Both the position numbers and the translations under genes were made by a program. A DNA stretch of 64,000 nucleotides from Pempheris klunzingeri (Eukaryota; Chordata; Actinopteri; Acropomatiformes; Pempheridae). The stretch is taken from assembly GCF_042242105.1 (NCBI RefSeq), contig NC_092029.1, forward strand, positions 10,285,885 to 10,349,884, in the 5' to 3' direction. Under the pieces are notes generated by a model. It was not told the origin of the DNA. It ran no database searches and was given only the letters and a program-made list of their open reading frames with translations. This document shows positions 1-12,679 of this stretch, in pieces; the first letter of the stretch is position 1, and every line of letters starts with the position of its first letter.

Positions 1-3000
1 ATCGGTGAGTGACACCATTGAAGAGGTCCAAGTTATCTGGATTAACAATTCGCAGTGCACAATCACAATTGCAGTGCTACATTAGTTTCAAATACATGTG
101 TGTGGAAAATCTGAATTTTAGATAATAGTAACACATCATACAGGATGTAAACAACAAACAAATGCTTGTATATGCTATGATTTAAATGTAAAAGCTTAAT
201 ATATTTCTGTGATGCTGTTATTTCATAATGCAATGCTTGTGTCTATCATTTAATTTACATATAATTTTGTTTTGTAGCTTTTTGGTAAGCGGTGACATAA
301 CTGTAAGAGGATGAAGCAACGCTATGATTTCCATTATGTGGCATCTCTTCTGTCCTCCAGGAAGCATACAAACTGACTAATTATGTTTGCCTGATTAAAT
401 TTTGGCTTGCCTTCAAACCATTTATCTTATATTCATCCAGGGATGGTTAATTACATTAAACATAAGCTAAGAGAACTGGGATGTAAAAGAGCACTGCCTT
501 TGATACGTGCAGACACTTGTATTTCCGTTGGTGCAAATCAGTGTCAGTCTGATTGATCTGTGTTCACAATATCCTCTGGCTGTCTCATTTCCTGCTGCTT
601 GACTTATAGTATATAATGAGGTCTGGTTGGAGGTCTGTGTTTTCTTTTTCTAGGGTGGTATCTGTCGTGAAACACATAACATAGCCCAGGCAGCACGTGC
701 AGAGCCAAGTGCCCTCTGGCTGCACCAGGGCTGCAACTTAAAACCTCTAAATTTCAAATTAAACACCGTTTAGGGTTTAAGGCCAAGTGAAACATGATGA
801 CGATGCAGTGAGTGTACAGTTTGCAGAGGGTGTGACGACGTTTTTGGTATCTTTGCAACCTGTGGTCCTCTTGGAAATTGGGTGAGATTAAGGCGGATCA
901 CCATCATACAGGAGCAGTGGGTGCGTTAGGGGCTTGCAACAATCGTAGCCAATCATAGCTCATCTTGTTTCTGTGTGCAATGTGATCATACAGCAACTGA
1001 AACCGTAAGTATATAGCAGTTGTTGGTGTTTTGCCAGTCTCATCTGGGGGTGTGGGTTCATATCTGACAGACAGACATCTGACAGACAAACACTATGTAC
1101 CTTAAAGTGAAATCTAATCTAATCCAATCATAGTTCTTATCAGAGATATCTCCAACCACATGTTGCACTGCAGACACTCAGAAGCTGTGTAAAATCCTAA
1201 TGCACAAAAGTTTGTTTGCTTGTTTTACAATATCCTGATGCACAAGATTTAATGGAGGCAAGGCAGTGGAAGTATACCATGGTGTAATCTGATTTACTGG
1301 TATAATTCATATTGTTTGAGTAAAAGTGTATTTTCTGGCTGTCTAGCTATGTCCACTGAATTGATAAAGTATAATCAGAGTGAAACAGGCAGAAAGTGTG
1401 TGACTGTGCGTTTTTTGCGGTCTACAGGACTGTACTGATTCACTTGCTGACCTGGAACATGGTCCATATCACACTGACCACACATTGAAACTATTTTCAT
1501 GACAAAAATAGCCAGCCACTTAGCCGACTGTATCACTACCAGCTGCCACAACTTCTAGTTACGTACTGTATTTCCTCTCACGCAGAGTGTACATGGCATG
1601 TCAGAATGTGCATGGGAGTTGGCTGGCTGTCGGCTGCTTTGTGGTGTGTTCAAGTGCAACTTTATTAGTTTGCCTTTGTTGGTCCTTGTTATTTGGGGTC
1701 AGTCTGGTGTGTCAGGGCCCTCAGAAAGAAAATTTGTCACTGTTACAGAATATCCAGCGGCAACAGTCCTAAATTTCAAAGAACATTTCCAGTGACAGAT
1801 TTATTAATCATTGCACACTATTTGACATGTTATAGATTTAAAAATGTGAACGTTATCACAAATCCCTGCCTGTTACTCCCAAAGCTCCCCAATCTGTGCT
1901 GTAAAAGGGAACATGGATAAAGTGGTGGGGCACACTGGTTCGGAGCACAGGCTCCCAGAGTAGATTAGCAGAGTTTATCAGCACCAGCACACCGTGGCAC
2001 TCATTGCTTGTGCACTGCTGTGGATAAGTGGCTGCAGAGCGCACCGAGTCCTTGGCCTTGGTCAATAAAAGCCCTCAGGGTACACAGGGTGCTGGTCAAT
2101 TAGAAAACGCTGAAACAGTTTCTTGGTCAATATATTCATGGTCACTTTCCACGATGTATTTTGTAAACACTCCAATAGATTGCTGTGTGAAGTCATATTT
2201 TGCTTTTGTTTAAAACTAGATTCATGATAGAAAATATTAATATAGGAGCAGGTGGAACTACATGTCAATAAAACTCTGAGCAACAGACATTGTTGTTATA
2301 AACATCGATTAATTGTATTGCAATATACCGAGCAAGACAAAATATACATTTCTGACATATTTTGAAGTAGAGACCATCTTGCAATGTGATCACACCAGCT
2401 ATGACATCAAAACGGTGTGCATGGTGACATGACATGACATAGCAAGTAAGTTTGGCAAAACAGGTTTACTGTTGCAGAATTATTCAATATGCCAAGAGAC
2501 TTCCAAAAATCACGGTCTCTAATTTTGGTTATTGGCTATTCTCCAATTCTGGGGAGTGAAAAGCACCAAAACTACAACATATGTAACTTTTTTGAGAGAA
2601 GATCGTTGTTTTGTGAGGACAGTGAGATCCTGCCATTAAGGTATATAAGTTACCTGCGTCACAGCAATCTAATGTGACAGCCTGTACTATTGTTTTATAA
2701 AATTATGGTGGTTTAGCAACTGTGTGTTATAATATATATCTAGCAAATCCCTTTTAGGTTTTACAGGACACTTAGTTAAAAAAAACATTTCCCCTACCAA
2801 AAAATCCTCACTCAGTTATGGAAGACTGAATTTGCTACTTTTTGTAGAATTCAAACAGCTATCTCCACATTTCACATTTTCCACATGTAATAGAAGCTGC
2901 TGCATTTAATGTAGCACTCGTCACTCAATGTACACTCAATGTAGCAGCCGTCAAGGATTTTCCTGTTAGTTATGTGACATAGTTTACATTGAGAGTAAAA

Positions 3001-4604
3001 AACAGCTTCCATATGGTGTCTTCCTATCCTTTGGGACCGAATAGAGCATCTTGGCTCTACATACATGTCCAAACAAGGCTGAGGGCTTCTCATACGGTGA
3101 TGTTTGACAAAGACCATCTGGCCCACTGCAATATGAGGATCACATGTGTGGCTCAAATGTGTGGCTATATTAGATAAAGAAATATGCAAATAGTAGAAAA
3201 AAAGGAAATGATGTAAAAAGGCTGTGGGTGCCGCTCACTAGACCACCACATTGTTGCTCATTTTAAATCCTCTATGTGTGTGTTTTTTACATTTGCCTTT
3301 AAATTATGATGTTTTCATTTTCAGGGAAAGGGGTCATTCAGTTTATGTTATGAGAGGGCTTATGAAAATAGTTGTGTTTCATCAAAATAAACTTGAACCA
3401 TTGCAATATTATGTAAACTAATATGTTCTTTTGGATGTTAAAGGATTTGGTAATTAAGGTACCATTCTTTCTTTATTATGATTTACATGAGGTTGAGTTA
3501 AAGTCTCAAGTAATAATTCTAATAATCAGTTACTTCTTCCTGAGTTCTTTGTGACACCAAAATAAATATGATTTCCCCTTGTGGGTCTATACAGCGCTGA
3601 TGATGCAGGATCACAATGGAAAAAACTGTCAAGTGAATGAGACACCATGAATCAGAGCTGTGAAAGTGATCTGAATGCAAAGTTAGCTGAGGATCAAATG
3701 AGCTAACTCATGTTTGATATGATACAAGCTGCATCAATGGGTCTTTTCTGTGGTTGTTCAAGTATCCTCCAAGGTCAAAAGCAACCTAACAAGTAAATAT
3801 GTCAGCCCTGACATGGCAATGACATGTGTCTTTATCAGATATCTGATTATCCATGACTTGAAATGTGTTTAATCCTCTTCTTAGATAAGTTAAACTGTGC
3901 CAGAGCCCTGTCAATGTTGTTATGTCTTGGTTGCTGATTAGAGGTAGATAAAAATCATAGATGTGTTCCGTGCCCTTTTAAAATTCAGCCTCCGGTGAAA
4001 CATTGTTCTGCGAAAGGTATCATGAATCATTCAGATCATAGGTGATCTGGATTACTGGTTGCCATCAGCGGCTGTCATGGATTTGTACCTCCAAGATTAA
4101 GAGGTGAATTTCTTTTTATTTCTCTCGTCAGTGAACCCACCTGCCTGTGGCACAATCCCAGAAACATGTCTCCTCTTTTTTTGTTGCTGTTTCTTACTCT
4201 GCATTGAGGTGACAAGAACATCTGTGAAGGCAGGGGGAGAGGTGAAAAAGATTCCATTTATACCTGGTGTTAAATGCACTCTGTGGATGCAGCTTTGTTG
4301 AAAAAACCAACATGGTCATTAGATGAGAAGCTGAGCCAACTCTATTTTGTTTTAAATGGGAGGCATTGTCTCTAATGACTCTGGCGACTAAAATCATGGT
4401 CATTTTGTCTAACTGTGTTGTGCAGCTGCTGTGAACTGTGACTCCTTCACCATGAAGGTGAAGTGATGCAGCAATGAGTGAGGGGAGAAAAACATCATCC
4501 TCAATATGACAAACTTAAGATCAGCAATCACATCACCAAACAACAAGATTGTTGTTGACAATTTTGTAAAACCTCAGAGTATTTTCTAATACCAAAGTTT
4601 GTTC

Positions 4605-4775
4605 TGCACATAGCAACTACGGTATGGTTACAGACAGAGAATCATGGTTATGGCAACGAAACTATGATACAGTTTGGTTACGTTCAAACTATCAAACTAC
4701 TATAAAACACTTGGTTAAAGATAAGAAAGGATCATGCTACAGTTAATGAACAGACACATAGTGGTTACAGGCCTG
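4605..4775 (+). repeat. Dispersed repeat fragment (family 4, 'catagcaacta')
   Basis: The segment opens with a 'catagcaacta' motif and runs through repeated 'atggttatggcaa' and 'cacttggtta' wording to a 'gatcatg' region. A diverged second copy with the same order of motifs is at about 62,838-62,985. This resembles a common teleost interspersed repeat built on 'caactaaa-cacttggttag'. The boundaries are approximate. Confidence 0.45.
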
Positions 4776-6799
4776 TAAAGTGCTATAACCTTATTTTTCC
4801 ACCTCGCCATATGAAAGGCATATTTATTCATTCCATTAACTTTGACCCTATTCTTGCTTTCCGAGTTTTTCTCATGCTGATTAATTCTGGGTTAAATTTC
4901 ATCATGCACAGTTTTTGACTGTGGAGCTCTATTTACCACTAAATTAGCAGGGATCACTGTGTTCCAACACAGTCTAACAGGGCAATAATTAATCCCAAAA
5001 GCCCCTCAAAGTATGCCTGTTTCAACAAAATAACACTCACACTGTAAGGAGATCTGGAGCTTTAGTGTTTTGCAGTTTGGGAAGAATATATTCAAATAAA
5101 TATGAAGTACATTGCAGATAGAAACACACACGTTTCCACAAAAATTACCCTTTAATACCAGCTGTAAATGTGATAAAAGCTCCTTGGCCTTGCTTCAACC
5201 CAAAGACACTGATTATATGTTGTGTTACTCCAAATAAGAAATCTGGCTCATTCTTTCATAAAAGACAGATTTCTTTGGGAATTCTAATACAAAACTAAGA
5301 TGTTTTTATTCAATCAGTTGTTAGTATCACCAATTACTTCCATGTACTCTGTGTTTTTATGGAAACATTTCATAAAAGTAAATACAATTAACTACATTAC
5401 CTAAGCTTCCTAAACTTTGTCAACCTACCAGTAAACTCAACTTTACAATGCATTATTAATCTATCACTACGGTTTGGAAGTGAAAGTGACTGCTGGGAAA
5501 ATAAGCCTGGTGTTGTATTTTCACATTTTAAATGACCCAAGTGCATATTTCAGACATAGTTTAATGGGACAATTCCTAGAATACATAGGAAATGTATATC
5601 CAGTATGGTCTTTTTCCCTCCATACTAAGGCACCCTGGCTTCCTCTGTCCCCCACCAGAGCCCACAAATGTGAAGTAGCTTACGCCCCCTCTTTACCCCT
5701 CCTTTTGCCTGCCCCTCTTTCCACTGCAAAGAAAGAAATCATTCAGTTTCAGCCTTTTCTACAAACATCCCCCTCCCCTACTTTCCCCTCCCAACAGCAG
5801 ACGGGGGCACACAGACGACCACACTCTCCAGCCAAACCCTAATTGTGTGTGCGTGTGTCTGCATTTTTTTTCCCTGACATGAAGGAGGGAACCAAGTAAG
5901 TATTTGTTCACTGTGCTTGTGAATGGTAGTCCTGAGCCTTTTGAATTGTTTTGCTTGACTGAAAAAGTGGAGGTGGCAGAATTTAGCTGTGAAAAATTAC
6001 TGGAGTTGGGTAAGTTTGTTTTTTGGATTTATAAAACTTTAGTTATAGAGTATAATGAGAGTTTGGGGATTTCTCACCTGACACTCTGCCTGTAAAAGTA
6101 GAGAAATATAACTTAAACTTACAAACAGCCTACTGTTACATTTTTATGGCATTTCTATGTATGTCCTTATTATATCCAGGTTGGGTGCTTTATTGTTTAA
6201 TAGAAATGTAGGTAAGAAAAATAGAGATGTGACCTTTTTTCTATGTCAGATGGTATTTGATACATGTGTATGTGCCTGTGTGTGCAAACAAATCTCTACT
6301 TACCTCTCAAATTATTATGTTGCAAAGTATGCTCCACCTTACATGATTACCTACGAGGCCTATGGACCTGTGAGGCCCCTGTATGGTGTTCTGGCTTACT
6401 GCCAAGGATTTTGTTGTCATAGCAACATTAAAGGGGTTGAGTGTCGCCACGCCAGAGAAACACACCTGTTCAGGCTTTGACAAGCGGGGCCACAGGGCAG
6501 AGCTGCACTCAGATTAGCTCTGACCCACAGCTAAGGATGTTCCCAGGGATCAATTTCAAGCTACTCTACAAGGCTGGAAAACAGACCATTCATGGGTAAA
6601 AGTAGTATAACACTGCAATTCTGCAAATGGCATAATTCATGAATTCATCCGATTCATTTTAGAACTGAAACAATTAGTCAAACTTTTTCAGGTAAATGTG
6701 CTAAACATTCCCCCATTCCAGCATCTGAATTGTGTAGATTTGTTGCTTTTCTGGTCATAAATTGTATATCTTTTAGTTGTGGACAGCTGGTTGAACAGC

Positions 6800-6915
6800 C
6801 AGACATCACCTTGGACATTTTTTGGATACTTTTTTATGACCTTTTTAGTCAATTAATTGATCAAGTAATTGAGAAAGTAATTTGCAGTTTAATCAGTGAT
6901 GCAAATAATTCTTAG
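6800..6915 (+). repeat. Dispersed repeat fragment (family 2, 'attagtc/gattaatc')
   Basis: The text runs from 'cattttttggata' through 'gacctttttagtcaattaattgat' wording to 'aatttgcagtttaatcagtgat'. It matches the tail of a SINE-like teleost repeat with five other fragments in this window (20,145; 22,575; 31,800; 38,930; 40,295). The ends are approximate. Confidence 0.45.
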
Positions 6916-9179
6916 CAGTAGTACTGATTTATTTATTCAATCAAAGTGGGAAAATTACACCACATTTCTTCAATCATTGCATATTTTAATGTTACTGTGC
7001 AGCCTACACTTCAGAGGCACCAGTGTGCACATTGATTATAGTAAAAGTTGGACATCCAATTAACAGTAGGAATGGAATAATTCATTTAAATTATTTAGAT
7101 GAACAACATTAAATCAGTGATCATTGTACTGCTATTGGTACAGTGGTCTGCTTTTCTTTTAAGATTACAAACATGAACTGAAATATCCTCTTGGTGTTCT
7201 GAGCTATTGGTGGTGAACTCCTTTTCTTTCTGCAGGCAAGCTTCTGCTATTTTAAGCCAAAGGAAAAGTCAGCCTATAAAAGCCACTTCACAATGACAGA
7301 TCCTTCACAGTGAAGCCAAAAAAGGTCACAATGGGCCACAGAGAGTCTCACACAAACACTGTTTCAACTAAACCATGAAACGCCAGCGTGGAAATTGTGC
7401 AGACATTTTCCAAAGACAAAGGCAACTGCTCCTGCCAATCTGTGATGCAGAGGGGAGCATATGTGCCTATAGTTAGCAGGCCTTTTAGAGACTGCATTAA
7501 TGCCACTAAAAGTCCTTTGACTTGTGCTTTTTACTGCTGTGATTGCAACTGAACACAGAGACAATAAAGTTATATTTTAAGATGAATTACATTTCCATTT
7601 GGCTGTATTCTGTCATTAGGCTGGGGCTGTTGTCACTCCATGCCATAAGGTTTTGATTTAATAAAGTCTGAACAAGTGCAGTAAAAGTTCAGCGTAATAA
7701 AAAGTTTTGGACGTGCTGTTCTGCAGCTCTCCAGTTAGGGAGCTCTAAATGTCTTTGAAGATAAAAATGCCATTTAGCATTCACCTTATGACAAGTTTTA
7801 AATTCACCTACTAGTTTTTTTTCTGAATTGTGTGGACTCATATCAAAATTACTAACTGTAATGCAATTTGTAATCTGTAACTTTTTCACAGATTTGTAAA
7901 CCTGAGGATAAACTATGCACTACATGAGAATTGGCTTCAAGGACAAACATTGTAGTTACAGGAAAGCAGCTGATATCTATTCTAGTGCAAAGATGTTTGT
8001 AAATGCTCATGAGTAAATAGTATCTGTAATATTCAAACTGTCCAAATAACAAACCTCATTCATTCATTATGACATGTGTCACCTCTGGTAAAACTCATTA
8101 AATCTGCTTCATTCCACTGGGTGATATCAGTCTGTTTGCTACAATGCACTCAAAAGAAATGAGCAACTTATTATTCTAACATCATGATGCAAGGCTCCTG
8201 GACAGCATCTCTCCTTGTTGTCTGAATTGGTTTGACGGTTTCTGTTCACTACTAGTCTTACAGCTGCTGTAACATATGTGAGGTCACCATTAAAAGTAAA
8301 CAGAAACAGAGAGAGGGAGGGGAGAGCAGCCAACAGTTGGTTGTTTTATGGGTTTGGACCAGACCACAACTCATCTCAAAATAAACAGACAATTTTCCGG
8401 TGTCTGTTCGAGCAAGAATCACTGGGCATTCATTCTGTGTTTCACAATGGACATGGTGTAAGTCGACCAACTTACATTTTCACTGCGGCTATGAGCAGTT
8501 GAAATAGTTTAAAGCCTGCTGTAAAGTAAACCAAAGCTGAAACCAAATGTGCTCAGACAGCAGAAAGAGCTCTGCAATGCCTCTACCTCACAGACATAAC
8601 TCTGGTTTTTAACTATATTTCCAGATGCACGGGAGAGACGCAAGAATGACTAAACACTGTAGCACATGCGTAGAGGAGGGTCAAACACTTTGACAAAGCA
8701 AACCTCCTTTGTGACAAAATCCCACCTGATGTTTGAAATTTTGCTAAAGCCACTCCATCGCTGTATTCTCAGAAACTGCAAGGATTTACGAGGTGAATAG
8801 ATGTTAGACATCCCCGGACAGCCGCTAATTATTAAAAACAGCACTGCAAGGGGCTATGTCAGCTTTCACAGCACTAACGTGACAAAGTCATTCATCTGCT
8901 ACAGTGAGCCATGGCCCAACCAGAGTGCGAGGCCCGCTCCAGGATATAAACTTAATACTAGCAGTACATGTGTGCAACACTTTTACAGCACTGTTGTTAG
9001 AAACGAATAGAAAAAGTATGAAAAAACAATCAAAAGCACAGTTAGGTAAGTAAGTAATTGCTGTAATAACCAAAATCTTCTGAGAAATGGAATTCTTAAT
9101 GTTGAAATGTACATACGCACTGAATTTTATAATACTTTGAAAACCATCTATCTGACTGTATGTCATTTGAACTACCCAC

Positions 9180-9640
9180 TCTGTTTACATAATTTAAAGC
9201 AATTTTAATCAATTTCACTAACTTGATTTGAAGTATTCAAGTATCCATTATTGAAAAAACAAAATTCAAGTATTCAGATTTTCAGATGAAAAATTCTAAC
9301 GCTAACATCTGAGATACACAGGATACTCTTCTTGGAACATAGCCCAACAGAACAAGATCTAATCGATCTTTGGTAGCCTGGATGCTCACACTTGAATTTC
9401 TCATCTTGAATTTTGGTGTTTCACAGACCCAATTTGAGCAATTTGTTTTGAGATGTGAACTTTGATAATTGAACTTGAAAATAAAAGTGATAAAAAATGA
9501 AGTTTTTAAAATCAGAATTTGTGAATTCCAAAAATATACTTAAAAATAAAGTATTTTCTAATTTGAAAATAACCTGAAATTCACACATTCAGATCAGTTT
9601 TCAAAAGGAAAACCAAACAAAACCAAATTTCAACATTAAG
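9180..9640. repeat. AT-rich low-complexity block built on 'ttcaag/ttgaa' words
   Basis: About 460 bases are dominated by imperfect reiterations of 'ttcaag', 'aattc', 'ttgaatttt' and 'cttgaa' on both strands. They give many short inverted repeats but no clean unit length. It may be a decayed transposon interior or a cryptic satellite. I cannot assign it to a family. Confidence 0.35.
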
Positions 9641-10604
9641 TATGTGACATTAGGTGATTACATTTCTCAAACTGATGTTCAGCTGCTTGCAAAATTTAAA
9701 ATTATTATGCCATGTACATTCTGTTTCTTGACAAAAGGCAGACTCAACTCGTAAAGCAGCCTGCTTCTGTGACTAAATACCATAAATTTTTTAATGTTAC
9801 ATAAGATGTCAGACAAAGAAATGTTGATAGCTGATACTCTATACATTGGCATGAAGTTATCACTGCTAAAATATGCAGTGTGACATTCAGAATCTCAGAT
9901 TTCTGATCCACAACTATATTAAAGATTAAACAGAAGCCGTTTTTGTATCACTGAGAGGTCCTGTGTGACAGAAGTAATGACAGCTGGGAAATGCATACAA
10001 TAAATGTCTAAAGGTCATGAGACAGATTTAAGTCCCCGTTATGCAGTTTAGCCTTTGAGACCACCCCAGCACCTTTCTTCTGGCATAATAATTATTCACA
10101 ATGTTTGCAGGATTAAAAGCTGTTTAAAACACAGAGATGCAAAAAGTATTGAAAGAAACCTGCAGATTAGACTTTCAGCTTTGTTAATGTACCCAATAAA
10201 AAGTTTGTGGTTATTTGGATTCCCAGCTGGATCATATAGAAAGTGTTTGTGATTGAGAGAGAAGGGAGGAGAAGCGATTTACAAAAGGTGATAGTGGGCA
10301 AATGATGGTCCACACTGAAAATTCCTTCAATGATCCAAAGCAGAGACACTGACTTTTCTAAAGGTGCTTTTAAACATGATTGAAGTTTTTTCATTGTGTG
10401 TTTGTGTGCATCATGACTTTTTTGGTGATTAACACTAGAGACAATGAGTGAATGAGTTCATTTTGAAGGATATAACAATTACACTAATGTCCATAGTTTT
10501 ACTACAGACTAGCGTGCTGCTTAAATAGATATTACATCAGAAGTGTAACTTGTACTCTGTCTGAGCAAAATCAGGACCTTAGATGTGCGCTTCACTAAAA
10601 GCAG

Positions 10605-11027
10605 TAATTTGGCAGTTTGGGAAACACACCTATTCACTTTTTGCAGAAAGTTAGATGAGAGGATACCACTCTCATACCTTTGACTTAATATGAAGCTACA
10701 GCCAGCCGCTGGTTAAGCTTTTCATAGCATTAAGACGGCAGAGGGAAACAGGTAGGTGAATTTGGTTACCTTCTGTCTAACAACACAACACCTCTAAAGC
10801 TCCGTAATGAGCACAGTATGTGTTGTTTGTTTCATCCGTACAAAAACACAAGCATGAACACCACATATGGTTTAATGAAGGGGGTTTGTGTTGGACTTTT
10901 CAGTGAATACTTAACATCATTGAGCTTTAGAGGTGTTTGCTATGTTTGCATAGAGCCAGGTTAGCTGGTATCATTTTTTTCATCTCACTCGAAGCGAATA
11001 AGCGCATTTCCCTGTCAGATAACTCCT
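10605..11027 (+). mobile_element. MITE-like foldback element, copy A (family 1)
   Basis: The left end has 'tttgggaaa', then 'gttagatgagagga', 'ccactctcat', 'aatatgaagctacagccagc' and 'gggaaacagg'. These occur in that order in a very common acanthomorph repeat. The element folds back on itself: 'acacctctaaagctc' near 10,787 is answered by 'gagctttagaggtgt' near 10,922, and the right end carries 'gcgaataagcgcatttccc', the complement of the usual left end. It ends about 75 bases before the acceptor of the secreted-protein gene. Other copies in the window are B to F. Confidence 0.65.
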
Positions 11028-11105
11028 CTAAGGTGCCTTTTGCCTGCTGATCAAGTTCACAGAAGTTATTCAGTGTCACTCACCTACTCATCCTTCCAGG
11101 TTACC

Positions 11106-11617
11106 ATGTGGCGTTGTTGGATGCCCTTCATCTTGGCCTGGGTATCCATGGCAACCCCAACGCTCTGTCAAAGTGGAGACTGGGGTTCAGGCTTTGACAT
11201 GTACTCTGCGGTAATGGACAGCAATGACACGTCGCAGGCAGTAGGTGATGAGCCTGTGAGGATGACAAACAACCAAGACTGGATTACGTCACCTTCACTG
11301 CAGCATGAGCCTCAGCCGGACAGGTGCACCGTCCACTTCAGCACAAACACCGTTTCAGCTCGAAGGCTGAAGGCCCAGAGAGAAGAGGTCTCCTACCTGC
11401 AGGCTATCAACCATGGAAACAAAGCAGTGATGGAGAATTTGGCACAGTTTGTTGGGGCAGAGCTGGGAGATCAGAGCTACGAAGATGTGATTAAGGAAAA
11501 TATCATTGGCATCCAAGAGGACCAGAAAACTTGCCATGAGGTGGTGGAGAAAGCTGAAGAAGATCTTGAAAAGCAGCTGGAGGGGGAAGTGTTGGGCACC
11601 CGCACTGGGATGCAGAA
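11106..11617 (+). CDS. Secreted coiled-coil gene, coding exon 1
   Basis: This exon encodes residues 1-170 and two bases of codon 171. It ends at 'atgcagaa|gtgagt', a good donor. An in-frame ATG exists upstream at 11040, but the stretch between contains the acceptor at 11099 and no signal peptide, so the later ATG is preferred. Confidence 0.8.
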
Positions 11618-12076
11618 GTGAGTACAATCAATCAGTTTTTCAGTTGTAAAGGGTGAATTATAAAAACAGCTCTTGTTTGCAGGTGTACTGGAGACGCAAG
11701 CAAATGAATGGTGATGACGTAGAAATTGGAGATTATGTGTGTGAAGATCTGTGTTCAAATGATGGCAGAGAGAGGCAATCTTTTGCCTTTTATTAGAGCA
11801 TAAGCGAGTGTGCTCATGACTGTTGTTGCGTCCTGTTGCTCACAATACACGTCAATCAAAAGGAAATGAGAGAACGTATTACTCTCCTGCATTGTGTCTC
11901 TGCTTGCAGTCCAGATTGGTTTCAAGGTTTGTGTTTACTACTCTTCCTACAGCTGCTCTAACATATGCAGCAAAAATGCCACTTACTCACCGGTTCCCAC
12001 CTCTCAAATGTGAGGATTTGCTGCTTTTCTCTGTGACTGAAGAGTTCACCTTGGGCTCTGAGAAACCATGCTAGCC

Positions 12077-12126
<50 letters not shown>

Positions 12127-12569
12127 GCAAAGTGTCCTACAAAGGAGCATTCATGTCAACACACAGATACTATAACTGGTATGGTGCAGCTCTGAATTGA
12201 CATGTTTTAATGTTTTCCATTTCTTTAGCTTTATATATGATTCTGTCTCCATCTTTACACATTCTTGCTATTATATAACCGGCTTTAACAGGAACCATAT
12301 GTACTACCCCGCTTATAATGTATTTAATGTCCTCAGCGCCTCTTTCACTTACTCTCTCTCTCCACATCTGCCTGTTTCTTTCTTCCTTTCACTCCACCTG
12401 GTGACCTGGATTGTTCGTCTTCCGGAGCAGAATCAGAGAAGAGTCCTTGGCCTTTGAAGCAATGCTCCGCGCTGCAGCAGACATCGCCAACAGGCTGGAG
12501 AGCTCATCACAGGCCTTGCATGCTTCATTCACCAAGCAGCTGAGAGACATTGCCAAAATTCACCGCTAA
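11106..12569 (+). CDS. Secreted coiled-coil protein, unnamed (2 coding exons, 216 aa)
   Basis: Coding exons are 11106-11617 and 12431-12569. Joined, they give 651 bases in one frame ending at TAA (12567-12569). The start is the ATG in an 'accATGt' context, six bases inside an exon whose acceptor ('ccttccag') ends at 11099, so an unseen 5' UTR exon probably lies upstream. Residues 1-21 look like a signal peptide (MWRCWMPFILAWVS then small residues to LCQ). Residues 22-70 are polar with an N-glycosylation sequon (N40-D-T). From Cys74 on the protein is helical and charged, with heptad-like EEVSYLQ and EKAEEDLEKQLEG segments, a second cysteine at 143 and a helical C-terminus. I infer a secreted, possibly disulphide-linked helical protein. 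I do not recognise the family and propose no function. Splice phase (2 then 1) and length agree with a real gene. Confidence 0.8.
12082..12123. repeat. (TA)21 microsatellite
   Basis: Forty-two bases of uninterrupted TA dinucleotide lie in the intron of the secreted-protein gene. Confidence 0.97.
12431..12569 (+). CDS. Secreted coiled-coil gene, coding exon 2
   Basis: The acceptor is 'ggagcag|aatcagag'. Its first base completes the split lysine codon. The exon encodes 45 residues beginning IREESLAFEAML and ending LRDIAKIHR, then TAA. The helical heptad pattern continues from exon 1, which supports the join. Confidence 0.8.
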
Positions 12570-12653
12570 GGAAGTGGTGAAAAGACTCTTTACACTGCTC
12601 ACATGTTATCCTCCAACTTGTGAATGAGGTCTGGTATCCTGTGTGAGACCAAA

Positions 12654-12659
12654 AATAAA
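12654..12659 (+). terminator. Poly(A) signal AATAAA of the secreted coiled-coil gene
   Basis: A canonical AATAAA lies 85 bases after the stop codon. It implies a very short 3' UTR of about 100 bases. Confidence 0.55.
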
Positions 12660-12679
12660 GGGAATAAACCTTCCTAGAG

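Larger units (their letters stand above)
1..10600. other. Intergenic DNA without a recognisable gene
   Basis: AT-rich non-coding sequence. The open frames are short, start anywhere and lack splice sites or recognisable protein motifs. The longest (5474-5842, 122 codons) covers a C/T-rich low-complexity stretch and is not convincing. Two dispersed-repeat fragments and one AT-rich low-complexity block are listed separately. I saw no tRNA, rRNA or promoter that I could defend. Confidence 0.6.

Noticed and set aside
5474..5842. 122-codon open frame on the + strand
   Set aside because: Low-complexity serine/proline-rich end from a C/T-rich tract, no splice or promoter context and no recognisable motif.
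11040..11105. Upstream in-frame ATG for the secreted-protein gene
   Set aside because: The interval contains a good acceptor (ending at 11099) and the added residues would bury the signal peptide.
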